11,368 nucleotides of DNA, taken from the NCBI GenBank assembly GCA_003662715.1, contig QMYO01000026.1, forward strand, positions 1 to 11,368. Reading direction: 5' to 3'. Every line of letters begins with the position of its first letter. The stretch's first letter is position 1. The notes under the pieces are model-generated. The model made no database searches, had not been told where the DNA came from, and worked only from the letters and a program-made list of their open reading frames with translations. The translations under genes and the position numbers were made by a program. The DNA comes from Candidatus Bathyarchaeota archaeon (GTDB lineage: Archaea > Thermoproteota > Bathyarchaeia > Bathyarchaeales > Bathyarchaeaceae). Positions 6,187-10,950 of the stretch are shown here, in pieces.

Positions 6187-6771
6187 ATGGAGGAAACGGT
6201 TTTAGGCGAGAGTAAGTGTCTTGAGTGTGGCGGGGTTAAAGTCTTAGTTGTTACGCAAGATGAATATGAAAAGCAGGGATTGATAATGAGTCGATGCTTG
6301 AAATGCGGTTTTACAGAGCATGAATGGAGATTTGGGGACGGCCATGAATACTTAGAAGAACTAGCTAAAATCTACGGCGTAAAAGTTGAGGAACTCAAGG
6401 AAGCCGTCAAAAAGTATAGCCATGTTCCAACCTGCATACAGAAAGCGATAATTGAGCAGCTTCAAACATTAAATCCCTTCTTCGAAACGTTATATAATGT
6501 TAAGGCTGTTATAGCCAGAGAAGACGGGAGAACCGTAAGGTTGCATACAAAACAGCCGAATGGAAAAATCATAAACATAGACATAACCTATCATTATGTC
6601 CCTGACCTCTACAGCCTAACGCTTTATGAAGTGAAGAATGGAGACGTTAAAGTCTTAGAGAAAACCGAACCAGAAATATACGCTCAAGAACTCGATGAAA
6701 CACTCCATGAACTGCTAAACAAACACGCAAACACCAGCCCTAATATAGTGAGGAGGAGCCGCCTTGTCTGA
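6187..6771 (+). CDS. N-terminal zinc-ribbon protein, 194 aa
   Basis: ATG 6187 is five bases after GGGTGA (6176-6181). Residues 11-40 are a C4 ribbon (CLECGG, Cys11/Cys14, and CLKCG, Cys37/Cys40). A helical linker (EYLEELAKIYGVKVEELKEA) leads to a strand-rich region (VKAVIAREDGRTVRLHT, INIDITYHYV) and a C-terminal helix with a basic end. No family recognised. Its last eight bases overlap the next gene, and the AGGAGGAG that serves that gene lies inside its coding sequence, so the two are probably translationally coupled. Confidence 0.75.
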   Translation: MEETVLGESKCLECGGVKVLVVTQDEYEKQGLIMSRCLKCGFTEHEWRFGDGHEYLEELAKIYGVKVEELKEAVKKYSHVPTCIQKAIIEQLQTLNPFFETLYNVKAVIAREDGRTVRLHTKQPNGKIINIDITYHYVPDLYSLTLYEVKNGDVKVLEKTEPEIYAQELDETLHELLNKHANTSPNIVRRSRLV

Positions 6772-6994
6772 GCCTTCAGTTGAATTTGTTTGGGATGAAT
6801 ACTCAAAGAAATGGGTTCTACGGGGCGACGTAAAAAAACTATGCAAGTTTATAGACGTTGAAACCCAAACCTGCCGGCTAACAGGACACACCTGCTTAAC
6901 GCCCGACCCTGAATATAGAAACTGCCCAGTTAGCGCCCGACCTGAATACGAAGAGATTAAAGCCGACGAGGAACAGAAGCAAGAAACAGTCTAA
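6764..6994 (+). CDS. Small four-cysteine protein, 76 aa
   Basis: TTG 6764 lies five bases after AGGAGGAG (6751-6758), the only classical ribosome site in the window. The gene overlaps its upstream neighbour by eight bases and lacks the T-run/GGGTGA module. Four cysteines spaced Cys-x9-Cys-x6-Cys-x9-Cys (CKFIDVETQTC, CRLTGHTC, ending NCPV) form a probable zinc or iron-sulfur site, a layout seen in many short archaeal proteins of unknown role. The acidic tail is Glu/Gln-rich. After its TAA, six open codons lead to an in-frame TAA (7013-7015) at the next module. Confidence 0.7.
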   Translation: MSEPSVEFVWDEYSKKWVLRGDVKKLCKFIDVETQTCRLTGHTCLTPDPEYRNCPVSARPEYEEIKADEEQKQETV

Positions 6995-7009
6995 AAACAT
7001 AATGTCGGA

Positions 7010-7039
7010 GCCTAACCTCCCCTTTTTCTGTTTGGGTGA
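7010..7039 (+). repeat. Longest junction repeat, second copy of 2237-2266
   Basis: Bases 7010-7039 and 2237-2266 match at 28 of 30 positions, from GCCTAACCTC through TTTTTCTGTTTGGGTGA. In both, the TAA sits at the same place and follows codon GCC, although the genes on either side differ. The shared part extends upstream of the ribosome site and includes the stop, so it looks like a copied segment and not convergent signals. Confidence 0.55.
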
Positions 7040-7046
7040 TTAGGAA

Positions 7047-7523
7047 ATGGTGCATTGGAGTTGCACTTTTAAGTTGCCTACGAAGAAGGCGAGTAGCTTC
7101 ATACTGGTCGTTAAGAAGTTGATTAGGCAGAAGTGCGGGTTCGACTGGGAAGTTTATAAAGAGGTTGGCAAGCGAATAACTAGGGTCAGCTTTTATGAGC
7201 CGACGTTCGGCTATAGAGTTGACCTTAGAATACCATGGGAGAAAATTAGGGAGGCTGAAGAAAAATATTACAGGCTTATAAGGGAAACCAAGCGGGAAAT
7301 TCTCAGAATCGCAGAAAAATACGATGCCAAAGTTGAAGTTTTCAACGGGTTTAGAAACGGCAAGTTTGTTGAGCCTAAACGCCTAATTGAAGCTGAGAAA
7401 ATCGAGAAACAAGCAGTCAATATGCTTAAGCCAATTCTAGACAAGGCCAGAAGCCTCATAGCCAACTACTCAGACATCCTGGAAATTGAAAGCATAATAG
7501 CACAAGCACAAAAACAAACCTAA
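7047..7523 (+). CDS. Basic helical protein, 158 aa
   Basis: ATG 7047 is seven bases after GGGTGA (7034-7039). The first 55 residues are mixed (WSCTFKLPTKKASSFILVVKKL); from about residue 65 a long charged helix runs through REAEEKYYRLIRETKREILRIAEKY, with a further helix near the C-terminus. Basic charge and helices fit a nucleic-acid-binding or scaffolding role, but no family is recognised. The first 60 bases have 18 T and 17 G, the last 60 before the stop 8 and 8, an example of the compositional drift seen along genes here. Confidence 0.72.
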   Translation: MVHWSCTFKLPTKKASSFILVVKKLIRQKCGFDWEVYKEVGKRITRVSFYEPTFGYRVDLRIPWEKIREAEEKYYRLIRETKREILRIAEKYDAKVEVFNGFRNGKFVEPKRLIEAEKIEKQAVNMLKPILDKARSLIANYSDILEIESIIAQAQKQT

Positions 7524-7547
7524 ACCCTCATTTTTTGGGTGAAAAGA

Positions 7548-7901
7548 GTGAGAGTTACAATTGATTTAATAGAGCTAGAAGCTGAACTGAAAAGAAGGCA
7601 GAGAGCCTATGTAGATGTCGAAGTAGAAATGGAACACGGAAACATAATAGTGACGGTTAAACCAAACAGCGATTTTCTAAGCCTCCTACCATCATTACGC
7701 CCCCAATACTTCTATATTTACAACCCCGTAAAAGCAGATGCGGAAAACCACTACATAGTGGAACTGCGGGATTTAAATCGAATAATCAAGGAAGTGGAAA
7801 AAGCTAAAGATGAATTAAACGAAAAGGCATCAGCAATAGTAAAGAGAATAGACGCACTACTGCACCTAGAAAGCAAAAAAGAAACAGAAAACAACCCTTA
7901 A
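7548..7901 (+). CDS. Hypothetical protein with C-terminal coiled coil, 117 aa
   Basis: The start is GTG 7548, five bases after GGGTGA (7537-7542). The N-terminal two thirds look beta-rich (AYVDVEVEMEHGNIIVTVKP, then QYFYIYNPVKA), and residues 75-110 form a charged helix (LNRIIKEVEKAKDELNEKA) likely to coil. No motif allows a functional call. Its stop is followed by an unusual junction: the T-run is separated from the next GGGTGA by a 17-base perfect palindrome. Confidence 0.7.
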   Translation: MRVTIDLIELEAELKRRQRAYVDVEVEMEHGNIIVTVKPNSDFLSLLPSLRPQYFYIYNPVKADAENHYIVELRDLNRIIKEVEKAKDELNEKASAIVKRIDALLHLESKKETENNP

Positions 7902-7915
7902 CCCCCTTTATTTTT

Positions 7916-7932
7916 GCTGGACTGAGTCCAGC
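7916..7932 (+). promoter_or_regulatory. 17-base perfect palindrome inside a gene junction
   Basis: GCTGGACTGAGTCCAGC has eight-base perfect arms around one central base. As RNA it gives a seven-pair stem with a UGA loop. It follows a T-run (7911-7915) rather than preceding one, so it is not a bacterial-type terminator, and it lies nine bases before the GGGTGA (7941-7946) of the next gene. It is the only junction of the family with this insert. An operator for a dimeric regulator or a translation-control hairpin are both possible. Confidence 0.55.
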
Positions 7933-7952
7933 AGAATTGTGGGTGAAGTGGC

Positions 7953-8159
7953 TTGCGTAAAGGATGGGCTATTTACAGTTTATATAGAGACGAGTATGAC
8001 GGGTTGTGGCATATAGGCTTTGCATACTATACGGGAAGGCGAGACCCTTCAGGGTTTGGCTGGGAGAGTAAGAATGGACAAGAAGTCAAGATTTCAGATG
8101 AAGGGCTAATAAAATTGCTAAAAAGATACGTAAAACAAAAACAGAGAAAGAAAAAATAA
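7953..8159 (+). CDS. Small basic-tailed protein, 68 aa
   Basis: TTG 7953 follows GGGTGA (7941-7946) by six bases; the GTG at 7948 is in another frame. The protein is Trp/Tyr/Gly-rich in its first half (GWAIYSLYRDEYDGLWHIGFAYYTGRR fits a small beta sheet) and ends in a strongly basic tail (KQKQRKKK) that could touch nucleic acid. No family is recognised. The palindrome just upstream suggests this gene is controlled differently from its neighbours. Confidence 0.62.
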   Translation: MRKGWAIYSLYRDEYDGLWHIGFAYYTGRRDPSGFGWESKNGQEVKISDEGLIKLLKRYVKQKQRKKK

Positions 8160-8185
8160 ACCCCCCGTTTTTTGGGTGGTTCATA

Positions 8186-8913
8186 ATGAAGCTTAAGATT
8201 CCCAAAGATATTTTCGCGCCGATAATTGGCTATGATGATGTCAAGGAGCTTTTTATGGGAGCCTTAAAGATGTACGGCGATGGGCTTCCAGTTCACTTCT
8301 TAATGGTGGGAGAGCCTTCAAGCGCTAAGACGATGTTTCTGCTGTGCCTAAGCAAAATCAAGGGAAGCGTTTACCTGCTTGGGAGCAGAGTTTCTAAGGC
8401 TGGTTTAACCGACATCCTAATAGAGCAGAAGCCTCCGTTATTGTTGATAGACGAAAGGGCAGATGGGGGAAATATGAGCTTTCCCCTCTGTCCCGTCAAA
8501 TAGATAAGATGGACTATGGCTGTTATGGAACTTTGCTTAGCTTGATGGAAACAGGGATTGTTGTCAAGGCTTTGCATAAGCAGTTTGTTAAGGAGAAGAT
8601 GGAGACGCTTGTGTTTGCTGGAGCCAACTACGAGCATGAGCTTCCAGCGGAGCTTTTAAGCAGATTCACAATTTTAAGATTCAAGCCTTACACATTTAAT
8701 CAGTTTAGAACCATAGCAGTCAAAATATTGAGGGATTACGGAATAAAGCCTAGACTGGCAAGCTACATGGCCATGGCTGTCTACAACCAGCTTAGAAGCA
8801 GAGACATCAGAGATGTCGTGCAGTTGGCAAGGCACTCCTTGAAGCTTTCGCAGGGAAAAATAACAAAAAGGACAGTAAACAAAGTTCTAAAGACTCTGAA
8901 GAAATATAGCTGA
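8186..8913 (+). CDS. MCM-like AAA+ ATPase, 227 aa, interrupted by a 44-base intron
   Basis: ATG 8186 is six bases after GGGTGG (8174-8179). Exon 1 (8186-8455) encodes residues 1-90: IIGYDDVK, Walker A GEPSSAKT (42-49) and Walker B LLLIDE (85-90). Exon 2 (8500-8913) continues IDKMDYGCYGTLLSLMETG (helix-2-insert-like region), sensor 1 FAGAN (Asn133), the arginine finger LLSRF (Arg145) and the lid with SRDIRDVVQLAR. The parts are in different frames; without splicing the protein would stop at TAG 8501-8503 after 105 residues, losing sensor 1 and the arginine finger. Joined, it is a minimal AAA+ module of the MCM/MoxR-like (helix-2-insert) type without the MCM N-terminal DNA-binding domain. It is probably a replication or DNA-remodelling motor, given the PCNA-like gene nearby. 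A pseudogene is the main alternative. Confidence 0.82.
8456..8499 (+). other. Predicted bulge-helix-bulge mRNA intron, 44 bases
   Basis: GACG (8450-8453) pairs with CGUC (8494-8497), a four-pair central helix. It is flanked by a three-base AAA bulge on each strand (8454-8456 and 8498-8500). Inside the intron, GGGCAGA (8457-8463) pairs with UCUGUCC (8487-8493), and a second stem of G- and C-runs closes a loop near 8472-8479. The outer helix is weak: two A-U pairs then a tandem G-A/A-G. Cutting after the second base of each bulge, as the archaeal splicing endonuclease does, removes exactly 8456-8499 and joins Glu90 to Ile91. 44 is not a multiple of three, so removal is needed for frame. Confidence 0.78.
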
Positions 8914-8940
8914 TTTCCCCATTATTTTTTGGGTGAGAGC

Positions 8941-9252
8941 TTGAAGCTGAAAACTTTAATGTTTATACGGGAAGTGTTGAGAAATCTAAGGAATCTCATT
9001 GAACTGGATGTTCTTATAGAAACAACTGTTAACAGTTGCGAGAAGGTTTATGAGGTAACCTTAGATGAGGCTTTAGTGGAAGTAGGCAAGGATGTAGAAT
9101 CTACCTGTAAGAGGATAGCAAGGTTAAAAGCGAGTAAAATGATGAAGTCCGACCCAGAAAAGCTTTTTAAACAAATAGAAAAAGAAGTTAAGGAAACGGA
9201 GGAACTACTTAAACAAACTGACGCTCTGCTAAAAGAGGTAAAAAATTCCTAA
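8941..9252 (+). CDS. Helical coiled-coil protein, 103 aa
   Basis: TTG 8941 follows GGGTGA (8931-8936) by four bases and lies 27 bases after the AAA+ gene. The whole sequence is predicted helical and charged, with heptad-like stretches (FIREVLRNLRNLIELDVLIE and FKQIEKEVKETEELLKQTDALLKEV). It has two cysteines (in VNSCEK and ESTCKR) but no metal pattern. Position between the AAA+ ATPase and the clamp suggests a partner in the same complex; this is inference only. The coding sequence contains a 16-base perfect palindrome (9023-9038). Confidence 0.7.
   Translation: MKLKTLMFIREVLRNLRNLIELDVLIETTVNSCEKVYEVTLDEALVEVGKDVESTCKRIARLKASKMMKSDPEKLFKQIEKEVKETEELLKQTDALLKEVKNS
9023..9038 (+). repeat. 16-base perfect palindrome within a coding region
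   Basis: CAACTGTTAACAGTTG is identical to its reverse complement, with GTTAAC at the centre. It encodes T-V-N-S-C within the helical gene 8941-9252. A dimeric DNA-binding protein or a restriction-type enzyme could use it, but no second copy was noticed in the window. Confidence 0.4.
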
Positions 9253-9261
9253 TCTTTTTTT

Positions 9262-9291
9262 GGGTGAGAAAAATTGAGCGGTGATTTCTAG
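9262..9291 (+). other. Orphan ribosome site with a five-codon reading frame
   Basis: GGGTGA (9262-9267) is followed by TTG AGC GGT GAT TTC TAG (9274-9291), a five-residue frame (M-S-G-D-F). The same arrangement, GGGTGA then TTGAGCG, starts the clamp gene 102 bases later (9365-9382). It is either a leader mini-ORF or the scar of a deletion or insertion that duplicated the start region. Confidence 0.5.
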
Positions 9292-9375
9292 ATAACCTAC
9301 TTCGACAGTCAACACTAGCCCCAAAACTAAGTGATTATTGCAAACTTAAAAGGCTTACTTGTATGGGTGAAAAAC
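9292..9375 (+). other. Longest gene-free stretch, with a possible promoter
   Basis: With the mini-ORF this 123-base gap (9253-9375) is the largest without a gene. It has stops in the reading frame of the mini-ORF. GCAAACTTAAAAGG (9340-9353) resembles a weak BRE/TATA element; its start point would fall near 9373, almost at the TTG of the clamp gene, so a transcript from it would be nearly leaderless. TAAGT (9328-9332) and ACTTA (9344-9348) are short inverted repeats. No RNA gene was recognised. Confidence 0.35.
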
Positions 9376-10428
9376 TTGAGCGAAGAGGAAAAGAAGCCTA
9401 AAAAGAGAAGGTTTAAGTCTCGCATCGAGTGCTGTGTAGGCTTTGAATACGACAAGGCTGTTGAGTTTAAGCGTTTAATGAACTGGTTGATAGGGTTGGT
9501 CAGTGGCTCAAGCTATTATGGGGCTGATGAGGTTCCTTTGCTTCTTCATCCTGACAGTATTGAAATCAAAGTGCTTGACGTTGACAGAGTAGTGTTGCCT
9601 CACATAGTGTTGCGTAGAACGGACATGGACAGCTTCTGGTTCGATGCGAAAGCCAATAGGCGTTTCAGTTTTCCAGCAAAAGTGTCTCTTCCAGCCAAAC
9701 CGCTAAAATACATTATCGAAGGAATCGGCAAGGATTCAGGCGTAGACTTTGTTTTCAAGCTCAACTATCACACGTGGTCTAGCGAGAGGCAAGTTGAGGT
9801 GAGAAACCCGGAGGTTTGCCCCAAGTGCGGAAGACCTACGCTAAACAACCAGCTACCCGTGAACAAGCGAGGAAAGAAGGGAGATATATTCAAATGCCTC
9901 TGCGGATGGAGAGGTAGAGTTAAGTCTAAATTGAAGAAAGTGAAGGTTTACGAGTCAAGTTTGCTTGATGATTCAGTGGTTGAAGTTAAAGTCAGGGGAG
10001 ACAGCAAAGAACGGTTTGAGCTTACACCAGTTTTCGTTGACGTTGAAGTTCCAGACGTGATTCCTCAGGTTATCTTCACGGCTAAGGCAAGAGTGATGAG
10101 AACCGATTTCGTTAAGAGGTTGAAGCGAGTCAAGAAGATGGCTGACAGGGCGGTTTTCGAAGCTAAGGCAGGAAACCTAAGCTTGATAGCAGAGGAGGAA
10201 CTCATTAAGTCTGGAAGGTTTGAGCTTGACGGAACAGTATTGCTTGACTGTCAAGGAAAGGCCAGAGCAGGCTACAATATTGGAAAAATGATTGAAGCCA
10301 TACCGCCCATAGGAACAGTAACCGCCCTACAGTTTGCAGACAACATGCCAATACTAATATCAGCAACTCCAGAACAGTTCTTAGACAGCCAAATAGAAGT
10401 TTGGCAGGCTCCAGTCATAATAGACTAA
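9376..10428 (+). CDS. PCNA-like sliding clamp with an internal zinc ribbon, 350 aa
   Basis: TTG 9376 is five bases after GGGTGA (9365-9370). A basic tail (KKPKKRR) precedes an N-terminal clamp-like domain: FKRLMNWLIGLVS, then DSIEIKVLDVDRVVLPHIVLRR, which matches the PCNA pattern of edge strand plus D-x-x-R-V-x-x-x-x-L. The C-terminal domain ends in YNIGKMIEAIPPIGTVTAL, FADNMPILISA and QAPVI, matching the last strands of archaeal PCNA (AIP, MPL, LAPR/I). Between the domains, where PCNA has a short connector, sits a zinc ribbon: Cys148-x2-Cys151 (CPKCG) and Cys174-x-Cys176 (CLCGW). Length is 350 versus about 245 for cellular archaeal PCNA. It probably encircles DNA as a processivity factor. 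The assignment rests on pattern, not on a search. Confidence 0.65.
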   Translation: MSEEEKKPKKRRFKSRIECCVGFEYDKAVEFKRLMNWLIGLVSGSSYYGADEVPLLLHPDSIEIKVLDVDRVVLPHIVLRRTDMDSFWFDAKANRRFSFPAKVSLPAKPLKYIIEGIGKDSGVDFVFKLNYHTWSSERQVEVRNPEVCPKCGRPTLNNQLPVNKRGKKGDIFKCLCGWRGRVKSKLKKVKVYESSLLDDSVVEVKVRGDSKERFELTPVFVDVEVPDVIPQVIFTAKARVMRTDFVKRLKRVKKMADRAVFEAKAGNLSLIAEEELIKSGRFELDGTVLLDCQGKARAGYNIGKMIEAIPPIGTVTALQFADNMPILISATPEQFLDSQIEVWQAPVIID

Positions 10429-10472
10429 AACCTTAAATTTCCACCTCCCATTTTATTTTTTGGGTGAGAAAT

Positions 10473-10928
10473 GTGCCTATTTATAGATGCCCTAAATGTG
10501 GTCGAACAGTTGAAATGCCTGAGGGGTGCTACTACTGTAAGGTTTGTGGTTCGTCAGCAATTATGGTTAAACTTACGCAAGATAACTTGTTTAAGGAAAC
10601 TACGGACATTCCTTTTTATGACAGTATGCTTAGGAATCCGGATTATTTCCGTAGGGCTAAAGGACTAACCTTTCACATTGAACGTTTGAGTCCAGATGAA
10701 TACATGGAGAAAATCGCTGAAATGCAGAGGGTTTCAGTATCGCATGAATGGGAGCTTATTGATAAAGGTTCGGTAGAATATCTTTTGAACCTTATCAAAG
10801 AAGGGAAGAAGTTAGCTATGCCCGTTATCGATTATGCGCATAAGCTTCAGGAAGGAAGGAATAGAATGGCTGTTGCAAAAAAGCTAGGCATCAAAAAGGT
10901 TCCAGTTATGATTGTGAAAGCTTGTTAA
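10473..10928 (+). CDS. Zinc ribbon fused to a ParB/sulfiredoxin-like domain, 151 aa
   Basis: The start is GTG 10473, five bases after GGGTGA (10462-10467); it aligns exactly with the start of the paralogue at 10951. The ATG at 10471 is in another frame. Residues 6-25 are a zinc ribbon (CPKCG, Cys6/Cys9, and CKVCG, Cys22/Cys25). The rest resembles the ParB N-terminal (Srx-like) fold: FHIERLSPDEYMEKI, then KLAMPVIDY and EGRNRMAVAKKLGIKKVPV (127-145), where EGRNR matches the G-x-H/N-R nucleotide-binding motif. Relatives act in DNA partition as CTP switches or as nucleases; no helix-turn-helix of plasmid ParB is present. It may be an accessory factor of the replication genes upstream. Confidence 0.72.
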   Translation: MPIYRCPKCGRTVEMPEGCYYCKVCGSSAIMVKLTQDNLFKETTDIPFYDSMLRNPDYFRRAKGLTFHIERLSPDEYMEKIAEMQRVSVSHEWELIDKGSVEYLLNLIKEGKKLAMPVIDYAHKLQEGRNRMAVAKKLGIKKVPVMIVKAC

Positions 10929-10950
10929 TCCTTTTTTGGGGGAAAACGTT

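Larger units (their letters stand above)
122..10943 (+). repeat. Recurrent gene-junction module: stop, C-run, T-run, GGGTGA (23 copies)
   Basis: Copies (C-run to ribosome site): 122-144, 405-422, 703-726, 975-996, 1304-1326, 1615-1637, 2005-2029, 2243-2266, 2830-2853, 4126-4140, 4682-4699, 5080-5103, 5358-5382, 5706-5727, 6156-6181, 7016-7039, 7525-7542, 7902-7946, 8161-8179, 8917-8936, 9254-9267, 10441-10467 and 10930-10943. The typical core is CCCCA, five to eight T (often with CTGTTTT), then GGGTGA. The T-run fits an archaeal terminator and GGGTGA fits the ribosome site. C-run and GGG can pair around the U-rich loop. The stop codon of the upstream gene, or a second stop, usually touches the C-run. 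Confidence 0.75.

Noticed and set aside
8456..8508. A programmed -1 frameshift at the GGGGGAAA run (8465-8472) as the explanation for the broken AAA+ frame.
   Set aside because: It would insert about 15 residues right after the Walker B Asp-Glu, and the codons there do not form a good slippery heptamer. The bulge-helix-bulge model fits both RNA and protein exactly. It remains an alternative to test.
9280..9340. A C/D-box guide RNA or tRNA-like gene in the gap before the clamp.
   Set aside because: GTGATT occurs twice, but no proper C box (RTGATGA) with CTGA D boxes is present, and the TTCGA at 9301-9305 has no matching T-arm stem.
9274..9376. A second bulge-helix-bulge intron between the duplicated TTGAGCG motifs.
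   Set aside because: No four-pair helix with three-base bulges was found around the repeat ends, and the downstream copy has its own ribosome site, so no splicing is needed.
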